44,945 bases of DNA from Hydrogenophaga sp. Lineage in GTDB: Bacteria > Pseudomonadota > Gammaproteobacteria > Burkholderiales > Burkholderiaceae_C. The DNA is taken from contig JAIFMP010000038.1 in NCBI GenBank assembly GCA_020048405.1, forward strand, positions 1 through 44,945. The letters are read 5' to 3'. The notes beneath the pieces were generated by a model. That model made no database searches. It saw only the letters and a program-made list of their open reading frames with translations, and was not told the DNA's origin. Made by a program: the position numbers and the translations under genes. Of this stretch, positions 1 through 8,273 are shown in pieces; the stretch's first letter is position 1, and each line of letters begins with the position of its first letter.

Positions 1-214
1 ACGGGCCTATGCCAGCGGCGCCACCCTGCTGGTGGCCAACCTGCAGTACACAGGCATTGTGTTTGCGGGCATCTACAGCATCGTCATCTTCCACGACGAC
101 CTGCCGCTGCTGGGCTGGCTGGGCATGGCGCTGATCATTGCCAGCGGCATCACCGCCACCCTGCTGCGCGCCCGCACCGCACCCCAAACCCCACCCGAAG
201 ACCATTCCGCCTGA
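1..214 (+). CDS. EamA/DMT-family transporter, C-terminal end (truncated by window)
   Basis: The reading frame is open from the window edge (codons start at base 2) to a TGA at 212-214, so only the last ~70 residues are seen. They contain two hydrophobic helices (around TGIVFAGIYSIVIF and LLGWLGMALIIASGI) split by a short acidic turn, then a hydrophilic tail. The 'GIYSIVIFHDDLPLLGWLGMALI' layout (pieces quoted) is the usual last-two-helix signature of the drug/metabolite EamA family, inner-membrane exporters of small metabolites. The substrate cannot be told. The next gene starts 9 bases downstream, so the two are probably cotranscribed. Confidence 0.75.
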   Translation, partial: RAYASGATLLVANLQYTGIVFAGIYSIVIFHDDLPLLGWLGMALIIASGITATLLRARTAPQTPPEDHSA

Positions 215-222
215 GGCCCCAC

Positions 223-1104
223 ATGACCGTTTCGTACACCACCCTCATCTCCGTGGCCAACCTGGCCCGCCTGCTGGCAACCCCGGCCGACGTGCGCCTG
301 TTTGACTGCACGTCAGACCTGATGAACCCCGCCCTGGGGCCGCAGCAGTTCGAGGTGGCGCACATACCCGGTGCCACCCACGCCAGCCTCGACCAGCACC
401 TCTCGGCCCACGGCGGCAGCGTGGCGGCCGGCACGGCCGCGTGCGGTGGCCGCCACCCTTTGCCCACCCGCGAAGCATTTGCCCGCTGGCTGGGCAGTGT
501 GGGCGTGAGCAACACCACCCAGGTGGTGGTGGTTGACCGCAACGGCGTGAACTACGCCGGGCGCCTGTGGTGGATGTTGAAGTGGTGCGGCCACGAGGCC
601 GTGGCGGTGCTCGACGGGGGTCTGCAGGCCTGGACCGCTGCGGGCCACCCCGTGGCAACCGGGGCTGCGCCGGAGGTACACACACCCAGGTCCTTCTCAC
701 TCGCGCCGCCATTGGTGACGCTGATTGACACCGCAACGGTGGTGGAGCGCCTGGGCCAACCAGACCAGACCGTTCTGGATGCCAGGGGTGCGCCCCGCTT
801 CAGGGGTGAGGTAGAGCCACTTGACCCGATCGCGGGCCACATCCCCGGCGCGCTGAACCGGCCCTTCCCCACCAACCTGGACGACCAGGGCCTGTTCAAA
901 CCTGCGGCCCAGTTGCGCCAGGAGTTTGACGCGCTGCTGGCGGGACGCGACCCCGCCACCGTGGTGCACCACTGCGGCAGCGGCGTGAGTGCGGTGCCCA
1001 ATGTGCTGGCCATGGAACTGGCCGGGCTGGGCCGACAGGCCTTGTACGCGGGCAGCTGGAGCGATTGGAGCAACACACCCGGCCTGCCGGTGGAACGGGG
1101 CTGA
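223..1104 (+). CDS. Sulfurtransferase (3-mercaptopyruvate sulfurtransferase / thiosulfate sulfurtransferase type)
   Basis: A 293-residue protein with two tandem rhodanese domains, the usual length for SseA-type enzymes. The N-terminal domain (about residues 10-140; 'VVVVDRNGVNYAGRLWW') lacks a catalytic Cys, as is normal for this family. The C-terminal domain (about 160-290) carries the persulfide-forming Cys at residue 251 in the loop CGSGVSA, which matches the mercaptopyruvate-type CGSGVTA better than the thiosulfate-type CRKGVT. Such enzymes move sulfur from 3-mercaptopyruvate or thiosulfate to thiol or cyanide acceptors in the cytoplasm. It lies 8 bases after the transporter gene. The start is the ATG after the TGA and fits the family N-terminus. 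The donor preference is inferred from the loop only. Confidence 0.88.
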   Translation: MTVSYTTLISVANLARLLATPADVRLFDCTSDLMNPALGPQQFEVAHIPGATHASLDQHLSAHGGSVAAGTAACGGRHPLPTREAFARWLGSVGVSNTTQVVVVDRNGVNYAGRLWWMLKWCGHEAVAVLDGGLQAWTAAGHPVATGAAPEVHTPRSFSLAPPLVTLIDTATVVERLGQPDQTVLDARGAPRFRGEVEPLDPIAGHIPGALNRPFPTNLDDQGLFKPAAQLRQEFDALLAGRDPATVVHHCGSGVSAVPNVLAMELAGLGRQALYAGSWSDWSNTPGLPVERG

Positions 1105-1142
1105 CCCGCCTGCCAGCGATACCGAGTGTGGCGGGACCAGGC

Positions 1143-2021
1143 TCAGGCGACGCCGTGGGTTTTGAACCAGGCGAGCGCCCGCTGCCAGCCGTCTTCAGCC
1201 GGGTCCTTGGCATGGAAGGCGTGGGGCGCATCCGGGTACAGCACAAACTCGGACGCTTTGGCCGCCTTGGACCCAGTTTTCAGCGCCTCTTGCATGGCGG
1301 CCACCGTGTTGACCGGAATGCCGGTGTCTGCGGCACCGTACAGCCCCAGCACAGGGCCGTTCAGGTTGGCGACAACGTCCATGGGGTGTTTGGGGTTGAG
1401 CGCGTTGGTCTGGCCCATCAACCGGCCGTACCAGGCCACACCGGCCTTGATGTGTTTGCTGTGCGCGGCGTACAGCCAGGTCTGGCGGCCACCCCAGCAA
1501 AAACCAGTGACGCCCACTTTGTTCAGGTCGCCACCGTGGGCACCAGCCCAGGCCACCGTGGCGTCGAGGTCGGCCATCACCTGCGCATCGGGCACCTTGG
1601 AAATGACCTCTGCAATCAGCTTGGCCATCTCGGCGTAGCCCTGTGCATCGCCCTGACGCACAAACAACTCGGGCGCAATGGCCAGGTAACCGGCGTGGGC
1701 AAACCGGCGGGCGGTGTCGGCGATGTATTCGTGCACACCAAAAATTTCGGACAAAACAATCACCACCGGCAAATTGGTTTTGCCCTCTGGCGCCGCCCGG
1801 TAAGCGGGCATGGCAAAACCGTTCACATCGATCGTCACATCGCCAACCGTGAGGCCTTTGGCAGACGTCTGGATGGCCGTTTGCGCTGCGATGGGCATGA
1901 CCGATGCGGCATAACCCACGCCCAGGGCGGCTTTCAGTGCGGTGCGGCGGGTCGCACCCTGTTCGCTGGTCTGGCCGGGCAACAAAGCTTTCAAGTCGGA
2001 CACTTGGTCGGTTTTCAGCAT
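1143..2021 (-). CDS. Dienelactone hydrolase family protein, Tat-type signal
   Basis: A 292-residue alpha/beta-hydrolase of the DLH family. An open frame extends further upstream, but the ATG at 2021 has a good ribosome site (AGGAGA at about 2028-2033) and begins the family N-terminus, so I chose it. Near residue 30 there is a twin-arginine-like segment (TRRTALKAALGVGYAASV) followed by a hydrophobic stretch and AAQ, suggesting export to the periplasm. The nucleophile lies in GFCWGG (Cys near residue 173), with the Asp/His pair in YPDAPHAFH near residues 265-270, matching the DLH Cys-Asp-His triad. DLHs open lactone rings in aromatic ring degradation, but exported members are often of unknown substrate, so no pathway is assigned. 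The gene stands alone and is convergent with the sulfurtransferase. Confidence 0.88.
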   Translation of the reverse strand: MLKTDQVSDLKALLPGQTSEQGATRRTALKAALGVGYAASVMPIAAQTAIQTSAKGLTVGDVTIDVNGFAMPAYRAAPEGKTNLPVVIVLSEIFGVHEYIADTARRFAHAGYLAIAPELFVRQGDAQGYAEMAKLIAEVISKVPDAQVMADLDATVAWAGAHGGDLNKVGVTGFCWGGRQTWLYAAHSKHIKAGVAWYGRLMGQTNALNPKHPMDVVANLNGPVLGLYGAADTGIPVNTVAAMQEALKTGSKAAKASEFVLYPDAPHAFHAKDPAEDGWQRALAWFKTHGVA

Positions 2022-2344
2022 GGGGATGTCTCCTGTGAGTTTGGTTGAGGCGGCGCCAAATGCTAACGGCTTTCCCAAAAACCCCACGAACGCCTGGCAC
2101 AGTGCACAGTTGGCGACCAAGCCGCGCAGCCGTGGCATTTGCATGTCCATCAGCAGCGGTGCCACCACCACCGAGACCCACGGTGAGTTGGCAGCGCAAC
2201 AGAAACCGGGTGTGCCCGTTTGACGTGGATCAAGTCCCTTGCAAAGCCGCAGATTGGGTGTCTGCAGACCGGGTTTTCTCAAGGCCCATGCACCATGGCA
2301 ATGCTATGGTCCACAACAGGACTGCGAACTCACGAGGAATAACT

Positions 2345-3910
2345 ATGTTTGACGGATTCAAGCTCACGCAGCGCGTGTGGGCCGTGGTGGTGGTGTATTG
2401 GCTGGTGTTCATTGTGGCCATGGGCACTGGTTTCACTGGAATGAAAACCGCGCGCGACTCACTTCAGCACGTACACGACGACCGCATGGCTGCGGCTGTT
2501 GCCGTCGCGCAGATGCGCCGTGGCTACCTGGTCAACCGCATGGAAATGCTGTTGATGTTCCAGCACGCGCCCGACTCTGCATTGCTGAGCATCCACGACC
2601 ACCCCATCACGATGCACACCGACAACATAGGCAAGCTCAAGGCCGACAACGACTCCGCTCAAAAAATCGTGCTGGAACGCACGATAGACGATCAGGAACG
2701 CGCCCTGATCGACCAAATGCAAACAGCACGCAAAGGCTGGCAAGCCAAGCGCGACCAAGTGATGGATGCCATGAACAAGGGCGACTTCAGTCCGGCCACC
2801 ATGGCTTTTTTTCTGGCGGCAGGTCGCACCGAAGGCGGGGCCTTTGAAAAAGCCATGAGCGACTTGGTGAAGTACCAATCCGCAATGGCACAGGAAGAAA
2901 CTGCCGATGCTGACGCGCGATACGAGCAAAGCAAATGGATATTCGGTGCCATCGCCTTGCTGGGTGCGCTGCCCATGACACTGTTCATGCTCGGCACCTT
3001 GCGCCGCATGTCCAAAGGCTTTGCCGCTGTCGACGAAACCGCCAGCGCCATCGCCCAAGGCGACCTGCGCCACCAGATCACTGCGAACGGTGACGACGAA
3101 ATCACCCACTTGCTGCGCCAGATGGACACCATGCAGGGCAATTTGCGCCAACTCATTTCCAAGGTCATATCCGGTTCAGACTCGATCGCCAGCGCGGCCA
3201 GCCAGGTGGCGTCGGGCACGCTGGACTTGTCGGGCCGGACCGAGCAACAGGCCAGCTCGCTGGAGCAAACAGCGGCCGCCACCGAAGAACTCAACAGCAC
3301 CGTCAAGCTCAACGCCGAAAACGCCGTCCAGGCCAACCGCATGGCCGAAGAGGCGTCGGACGTGGCGGTCAAAGGCGGTGCGGTGGTGGGCCAGGTGGTG
3401 CACACCATGGACGAGATCAACACCAGCTCACGCAAGATCGTGGACATCATTGCCGTGATCGACAGCATTGCGTTTCAGACCAACATCCTGGCGCTGAACG
3501 CTGCGGTGGAAGCCGCCCGTGCGGGCGAACAGGGCCGGGGCTTTGCGGTGGTGGCGTCTGAGGTGCGCAGCCTCGCGCAGCGCTCGTCCACCGCCGCCAA
3601 AGAAATCAAAACGCTGATCGACGACTCGGTGAGCAAAGTGACCAGCGGCACCCAACAGGTGGACGAGGCCGGGGCCACCATGAAAGAAATTGTGGCCAGC
3701 ATCGAGCGCGTGACGGCACTGATGCGCGAAATTTCCAGCAGCAGCAGCGAGCAGTCTGAAGGCATTTCGCAAATCAACCAAGCCGTGGCGCTGATGGACG
3801 GCGTGACCCAGCAAAACGCAGCACTGGTGGAAGAGGCCTCGGCCGCCTCGGCGTCGCTGCAGGAGCAGGCCCGTCAACTCACTGAGGTGGTGAGCGCGTT
3901 CAAACTGTAA
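2345..3910 (+). CDS. Methyl-accepting chemotaxis protein
   Basis: A 521-residue chemoreceptor. The start ATG at 2345 is preceded by AGGAAT, although the frame is open further upstream. Order: TM1 about residues 9-31; a periplasmic four-helix-bundle ligand domain of about 165 residues; TM2 near 198-220 (WIFGAIALLGALPMTLFML); HAMP about 221-273; then the cytoplasmic coiled coil. The highly conserved hairpin tip is present near 377-410 (AFQTNILALNAAVEAARAGE followed by GRGFAVVASEVR), which contacts CheA and CheW. Gln/Glu-rich methylation helices flank it. No C-terminal NWETF-like CheR tether is seen; it ends VSAFKL. No che genes are nearby, so this is an orphan receptor gene; the ligand is unknown. 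A terminator follows 26 bases after the stop. Confidence 0.95.
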   Translation: MFDGFKLTQRVWAVVVVYWLVFIVAMGTGFTGMKTARDSLQHVHDDRMAAAVAVAQMRRGYLVNRMEMLLMFQHAPDSALLSIHDHPITMHTDNIGKLKADNDSAQKIVLERTIDDQERALIDQMQTARKGWQAKRDQVMDAMNKGDFSPATMAFFLAAGRTEGGAFEKAMSDLVKYQSAMAQEETADADARYEQSKWIFGAIALLGALPMTLFMLGTLRRMSKGFAAVDETASAIAQGDLRHQITANGDDEITHLLRQMDTMQGNLRQLISKVISGSDSIASAASQVASGTLDLSGRTEQQASSLEQTAAATEELNSTVKLNAENAVQANRMAEEASDVAVKGGAVVGQVVHTMDEINTSSRKIVDIIAVIDSIAFQTNILALNAAVEAARAGEQGRGFAVVASEVRSLAQRSSTAAKEIKTLIDDSVSKVTSGTQQVDEAGATMKEIVASIERVTALMREISSSSSEQSEGISQINQAVALMDGVTQQNAALVEEASAASASLQEQARQLTEVVSAFKL

Positions 3911-3916
3911 GCGCCA

Positions 3917-3960
3917 TTATTTTGTAGCTGCTTACGCTCGCCAGCATTGCGCTGGCGGGC
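3917..3960 (-). repeat. Dispersed short repeat, copy A (inverted; serves as terminator)
   Basis: Inverted orientation of the family core (AGCTA, 16 nt, GCGCTTG): TTTTGTAGCT at 3920-3929, 16 bases, then ATTGCGCTGGCGGG. The spacing matches the other copies exactly, although the distal half is diverged (ATTGCGC for CAAGCGC). Confidence 0.6.
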
Positions 3961-3966
3961 TTTTTT
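3936..3966 (+). terminator. Intrinsic terminator between MCP gene and polA, built from a repeat copy
   Basis: A 10-bp stem (3936-3945 with 3951-3960, one G-U pair), a 5-base loop ATTGC and a T6 run form a strong rho-independent terminator for the chemoreceptor gene. The same bases are an inverted copy of the dispersed repeat listed separately (TAGCT at 3925, then 16 nt, then ATTGCGC), so the terminator appears to derive from that repeat. Confidence 0.85.
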
Positions 3967-3975
3967 ATGTATTTT

Positions 3976-6780
3976 TCAGTGGGCTTTTTCCCAATTGGGC
4001 CCCACGCCCACCTCGGCCAGCAGTGGTACCTTGAGTTGGGCCACGCCGGCCATCAGGCGTGGCACTTCGGTTGTCACCCAGTCCACCTCTGATTCGGGCA
4101 CCTCGAACACCAGTTCATCGTGCACCTGCATGATGATTTTGGTGGCACGCTGTTGCTCGTCCAGCACGCGCTGCACCGCCACCATGCTCAGTTTGATGAG
4201 GTCGGCCGCCGTGCCCTGCATGGGCGCATTGATGGCGGCGCGCTCGGCCCCCGCGCGGCGCGGGCCGTTGGGGCTGTTGATTTCAGGCAGGTACAGGCGG
4301 CGGCCAAACACGGTTTCCACATAGCCCTGAGCCTTGGCTTGGGTGCGGGTGTCGTCCATGTACTGCTTGACGCCCGCAAACCGCTCGAAGTAGCGCTGGA
4401 TGTAGTTTTTGGCCGCCGTGTTGTCGATGCCCAGCGCCTTGGCCAGGCCAAACCCGCTCATGCCGTAAATGAGCCCGAAGTTGATGACCTTGGCGTAGCG
4501 GCGCTGCTCGCTGCTGACCTGGTCTACGCCAATGCCAAACACCTCGGCGGCCGTGGCGCGGTGCACATCCAGCCCCTCGGCAAAGGCTTTCAGCAAAGCC
4601 GCGTCGCCGCTGATGTGGGCCATGATGCGAAGCTCGATCTGGCTGTAGTCGGCACTTGCAATCAGGCAACCCGCCGGGGCCACAAAGGCCTCGCGCACGC
4701 GGCGGCCTTCAGCGGTGCGCACGGGGATGTTCTGCAGGTTGGGGTCGTTGCTGCTGAGGCGCCCGGTCACGGCCACGGCCTGGGCGTAATGGGTGTGCAC
4801 CCTGCCTGTGGCGGGCAAGGCCAGTTGGGCCAGTTTGTCGGTGTAGGTGCCTTTGAGTTTGGACAGGCTCCGGTGCTCCAGCAGCTTGGCGGGCAGCGGG
4901 TAGTCCTCGGCCAGTTTTTCCAGCACCTCTTCGTCGGTGCTGCGCGCGCCGGTGGCGGTTTTCTTGATGACGGGCAAGCCCAGCTTGTCAAAGAAAATTT
5001 CGCCCAATTGCTTGGGGCTGGCCAGGTTGAACGGTTGCCCGGCAATCTCGTATGCCTCGGTTTCCAGATGCAAGATGCGTTGGCCCAGCTCGTGGCTTTG
5101 GGTAGCCAGCATGGGCGCGTCAATCAGCACGCCGTTGCGCTCAATGCGGTAGAGCGCCTCGCTGCTGTCCATTTCCAGTTGATAGATGAAGTTCAGCTTG
5201 TCATTGGCGGCCAGTTGTGGCCACAGCACCTGGTGCACGGCCAGGGTCTGGTCGGCGTCTTCGCACGAGTATTCAGCTGCCTTGGCCACGTCCACCTGCG
5301 CAAACGGAATCTGGTGTGCGCCCTTGCCACACAGGTCTTCGTAGGTGATGCCGCTGCGGCCCAGGTGGCGCTCGGCCAGGCTGCTCAAACCGTGGGGCTT
5401 GTGCACCTCCAGCACGTAGCTTTGCAGCATGGTGTCGTGGGCGTAACCCTGCACCTCGATCCCGTGATTGGCCAGCACATGCCGGTCGTACTTGACGTGT
5501 TGGCCCAGCTTTTTGGCCGCAGGGTTCTCCAGCCAGGGCTTCAGGCGGGCCAGCACCTCGTCACGGGGCAGTTGCTCAGGCGCGTCGGGGCCGTTGTGAG
5601 CCAAGGGGATGTAGGCCGCGTGGCCGGGCTCCACACACAGGCTAATGCCCACCACCTCGGCCACCATTTCATTGAGAGATGTGGTTTCGGTGTCGAGGGC
5701 CGTGAGACTGGCCGCCTGCACTTTGGCCAACCAGGCGTCGAACGCGGGCCAGTCAAGCACGGTGTCGCACACAAGGGTGCTGGGGGTGGGCTCGGGCAGA
5801 TCGGCAAACAGATCGCCGCTTTCGCCACGCGCCGGGGCGGCGGGCGCGGCCACGGCGGGTGCAGCAGCGGAGGCCCCCAAACGCGCCGCAGCGGCCTGCG
5901 CCAGGCCCTTGAAGCCAAATTTCACATAAAAATCGGCCAGAGCGCTTGTCTGCTCTGCACTGACAGCTATGGAATCAAGACTCGGTAAACCGGGCACCCA
6001 GCCGTTCAGGTCGCAATCGGTCTTGATGGTGACCAGCGTGCGCCCGGTGGGCAACCAGCCCAGTGCGTTGCGCAGGTTCTCGCCCGCCACCCCTTTGATA
6101 TCGTTCGCGCGGGCCACCAGTGCGTCCAGGCTGCCGTATTCCTGCAGCCACTTGGCAGCGGTTTTGGGGCCGACCTTGGGCACGCCGGGCACGTTGTCCA
6201 CCGTGTCGCCCACCAGGGTCTGGTAGTCGATCATCAGGCTGGCAGGCACGCCGAACTCAGCTTCCACACCGGCCAAGTCGCGGCGCTTCCCGTTCATGGT
6301 GTCGATGATGGTGATGTGCGGCGTGACCAACTGCGCCAGGTCTTTGTCGCCACTGGACACCACCACATCAAACCCCTGCGCTTCGCCCGCACGCGCCAGG
6401 GTGCCAATCACGTCGTCGGCCTCCACCCCCGGCACGTTCAGCACCGTCCAGCCCAGCAGGCGCACCACTTCGTGAATGGGCTCGATCTGCGCGCGCAGGT
6501 CATCTGGCATGGGCGCGCGGTGGGCTTTGTATTCAGGATACAAATCATCACGGAACGTGGGGCCTGAGGCGTCGAACACACAGGCCACGTGTTGTGCGGG
6601 CACCTCTTTGCGCAGGCTTTGCAGCATGTTGACCATGCCGCGAATGGCACCGGTGGGTGGGCTGCCGGGGTCGCCGGGCACAGCACGCAGGTCGGGCATG
6701 GCGTGGAAGGCGCGGTACAGGTAGCTGGAGCCGTCCACCAAGAGCAAGGTGGGGCGTTGGGATGGGGACAAATCGGTCAT
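3976..6780 (-). CDS. polA: DNA polymerase I
   Basis: A 934-residue full-length Pol I, convergent with the chemoreceptor gene. The N-terminal 5'-nuclease domain (about 1-285; LLLVDGSSYLYRAFHAMP, VVSSGDKDLAQLV) removes RNA primers and flaps. The proofreading exonuclease (about 355-540) keeps all DEDDy residues: DTET in TALDTETTSL, the Asp of HDTMLQSYV, and the Tyr/Asp of EYSCEDADQTL. The polymerase domain has motif A (DYSQIELRIMAH), motif B (RRYAKVINFGLIYG) and motif C (MQVHDELVFEV). The frame is open beyond 6780, but MTDLS at 6780 is the family start. Residues about 264-283 (SLDSIAVSAEQTSALADFYV), between the nuclease domain and the Ala-rich linker, are encoded by a copy of the dispersed repeat. 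The polA / DUF2782 / thrB neighbourhood is also known from Pseudomonas. Confidence 0.97.
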   Translation of the reverse strand: MTDLSPSQRPTLLLVDGSSYLYRAFHAMPDLRAVPGDPGSPPTGAIRGMVNMLQSLRKEVPAQHVACVFDASGPTFRDDLYPEYKAHRAPMPDDLRAQIEPIHEVVRLLGWTVLNVPGVEADDVIGTLARAGEAQGFDVVVSSGDKDLAQLVTPHITIIDTMNGKRRDLAGVEAEFGVPASLMIDYQTLVGDTVDNVPGVPKVGPKTAAKWLQEYGSLDALVARANDIKGVAGENLRNALGWLPTGRTLVTIKTDCDLNGWVPGLPSLDSIAVSAEQTSALADFYVKFGFKGLAQAAAARLGASAAAPAVAAPAAPARGESGDLFADLPEPTPSTLVCDTVLDWPAFDAWLAKVQAASLTALDTETTSLNEMVAEVVGISLCVEPGHAAYIPLAHNGPDAPEQLPRDEVLARLKPWLENPAAKKLGQHVKYDRHVLANHGIEVQGYAHDTMLQSYVLEVHKPHGLSSLAERHLGRSGITYEDLCGKGAHQIPFAQVDVAKAAEYSCEDADQTLAVHQVLWPQLAANDKLNFIYQLEMDSSEALYRIERNGVLIDAPMLATQSHELGQRILHLETEAYEIAGQPFNLASPKQLGEIFFDKLGLPVIKKTATGARSTDEEVLEKLAEDYPLPAKLLEHRSLSKLKGTYTDKLAQLALPATGRVHTHYAQAVAVTGRLSSNDPNLQNIPVRTAEGRRVREAFVAPAGCLIASADYSQIELRIMAHISGDAALLKAFAEGLDVHRATAAEVFGIGVDQVSSEQRRYAKVINFGLIYGMSGFGLAKALGIDNTAAKNYIQRYFERFAGVKQYMDDTRTQAKAQGYVETVFGRRLYLPEINSPNGPRRAGAERAAINAPMQGTAADLIKLSMVAVQRVLDEQQRATKIIMQVHDELVFEVPESEVDWVTTEVPRLMAGVAQLKVPLLAEVGVGPNWEKAH
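5930..5980 (+). repeat. Dispersed short repeat, copy B, inside polA
   Basis: GCGCTTG at 5942-5948, 16 bases, then AGCTAT at 5965-5970 followed by an A-rich end. It lies in frame inside polA and encodes the stretch linking the 5'-nuclease domain to the linker before the exonuclease domain. Confidence 0.6.
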
Positions 6781-6789
6781 GCGGCGGAT

Positions 6790-6809
6790 TGTCGGGCATG
6801 GGCCCGACA
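6790..6809. promoter_or_regulatory. Perfect inverted repeat between divergent polA and DUF2782 genes
   Basis: TGTCGGGC, four bases, GCCCGACA: a perfect 8-bp dyad in the 59-bp gap between the divergent starts at 6780 and 6840. A TACAAT box at 6829-6834 sits only 6 bases before the DUF2782 ATG, which would give that gene a nearly leaderless mRNA. The dyad could be an operator; no regulator can be named. Confidence 0.4.
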
Positions 6810-6839
6810 TGGACATCGGGGCGCTGCCTACAATCGGGC

Positions 6840-7232
6840 ATGCCTTTTTCACGCCCGCACACCTCTTTGACAGCGCCAGCACTGCCAACCCCTAACCTGT
6901 TCAGTGGGCTGCGCGCAGCCGCACTGGCCAGTGCCTGCGTCCTGGTCGGTGCCCTGCCCGTGGCCACCAGTGCACAAACACTTCAGCCTGATCCGACCCC
7001 AAACCCCTCCCCCAAAGTGGAGCGCATCGTTCACGAAGATGCAGGCAGCCGGGTGCAGGAGCTGAAAGTGGGCGGGCAAACCAAGCAGATCGAGGTTCAA
7101 ACGAAAGCCGACTTGCCGGCCTACCAGATCAACCCTGCCGATGCGGCGCAAGGCCCCGCCAACCCGGACGGACAACGCACCGGCAACGCAGGCAGCGCCG
7201 GGCGTGCCAAGTGGCGGCTGTTCAACTTCTGA
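6840..7232 (+). CDS. DUF2782-type small exported protein
   Basis: 130 residues. Residues 1-46 look like a long signal peptide: a polar N-region, then a hydrophobic core (LRAAALASACVLVGALPVA) and an Ala-X-Ala-type site before QTLQPD. The mature part is short, charged and probably mostly extended (VERIVHEDAGSRVQELKVGG, then QTKQIEVQTKADLPAYQI), with a Pro/Gly-rich tail ending KWRLFNF. A small exported protein of this type between polA and thrB is what DUF2782 members look like in other proteobacteria; that assignment rests on position and general character rather than on a motif. Function is unknown. I took the ATG at 6840 because the signal peptide begins there, although the frame is open upstream. 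Confidence 0.7.
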   Translation: MPFSRPHTSLTAPALPTPNLFSGLRAAALASACVLVGALPVATSAQTLQPDPTPNPSPKVERIVHEDAGSRVQELKVGGQTKQIEVQTKADLPAYQINPADAAQGPANPDGQRTGNAGSAGRAKWRLFNF

Positions 7233-7298
7233 AGCCAAAGCGCCCCCTTCCCGGCAGGCAGCACGCCCACACCCCACAGATTTACCCTTCGCCCTCTC

Positions 7299-8273
7299 AT
7301 GGCCGTATTCACTGAAGTCACCCCCGCCGAAGCCGAGAACCTGCTGGCCCGTTTGGGACTTGGGAGCCTGACAGCACTCCAGGGCTGCGCGGGGGGGATT
7401 GAAAACACCAATTACTTTGTCACCACCCTGCACCAGGGGGTGGTACACGAGCATGTGCTGACTCTTTTTGAGCGCCTGACGGCGGAGCAGCTTCCGTTTT
7501 ACCTGCACCTGATGAAACACCTGGCGGGCAAAGGCATCCCGGTGCCCGACCCGGCTGCTGACACACAGGGCAGCATCCTTCACACGCTGAAGGGCAAACC
7601 CGCCGCCGTGGTCAACAAACTGGCAGGCAAAAGCCAGTTGTCCCCGCAGGTTGGACACTGTGCGGCTGTGGGCGGCATGTTGGCGCGCATGCACCTGGCA
7701 GGAATGGATTACGACCGCCATCAGCCCAACCTGCGCGGACTGGCCTGGTGGAACGAGACCGTGCCCGTGGTCCTGCCGCACCTCACACCCTCACAGGCTG
7801 AGCTCATCAGCAGTGAACTCAGCCACCAGAATCATGTGGCGGCCAGTGCTGCCTATGCAGCCCTTCCAAGCGGTCCCATTCACGCAGACCTGTTCCGCGA
7901 CAACGTCATGTTTGAAGGCGAGCGGCTGACCGGCTTTTTCGACTTCTACTTTGCGGGATGCGACAGCTTTGTGTTCGACTTGGCCGTTTGCCTGAACGAT
8001 TGGGCGATCGACCTCCCGACCGGTGCCCACCACCCTGACAGAGCCCACGCCATGCTGCAGGCCTACGAGGCGGTGCGCCCGCTGACACCGCCAGAACACC
8101 AGCTGCTGCCCGACATGATGCGAGCAGGTGCCCTTCGCTTCTGGACATCCCGGCTGTGGGACTGGCACCTGCCGCGCGATGCCGCCATGCTCCTACCCCA
8201 CGACCCGACGCATTTTGAACGCGTGCTGCGCCATCGCGTGGCGCAAGCGCAAGTTGCGGCGCACACGCCATGA
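7299..8273 (+). CDS. thrB: Homoserine kinase (APH-fold type)
   Basis: 324 residues, the usual size for ThrB2-type homoserine kinase, which belongs to the choline/aminoglycoside kinase fold and phosphorylates homoserine with ATP in threonine synthesis. Visible motifs: the N-terminal MAVFTEVTPAEAENLLARLG, the glycine-rich CAGGIENTNYFV nucleotide loop, the catalytic HADLFRDN at about 194-201 (Asp as base, Asn for Mg) and the following GFFDFYFAG (DFG-like Asp). Other threonine genes are not in the window. Its last four bases overlap the next start (ATGA), so it is translationally coupled to the BPSS1780-type membrane protein. Confidence 0.92.
   Translation: MAVFTEVTPAEAENLLARLGLGSLTALQGCAGGIENTNYFVTTLHQGVVHEHVLTLFERLTAEQLPFYLHLMKHLAGKGIPVPDPAADTQGSILHTLKGKPAAVVNKLAGKSQLSPQVGHCAAVGGMLARMHLAGMDYDRHQPNLRGLAWWNETVPVVLPHLTPSQAELISSELSHQNHVAASAAYAALPSGPIHADLFRDNVMFEGERLTGFFDFYFAGCDSFVFDLAVCLNDWAIDLPTGAHHPDRAHAMLQAYEAVRPLTPPEHQLLPDMMRAGALRFWTSRLWDWHLPRDAAMLLPHDPTHFERVLRHRVAQAQVAAHTP

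Noticed and set aside
1065-2048. Plus-strand frame opposite the dienelactone hydrolase gene
   Set aside because: No recognisable features; the minus-strand gene has Tat signal, triad and ribosome site.
4120-5988. Long open frame antisense to polA
   Set aside because: It lies entirely opposite a motif-complete polA, is His/Gly/Val-rich in the manner of high-GC antisense frames, and has no family features or ribosome site.
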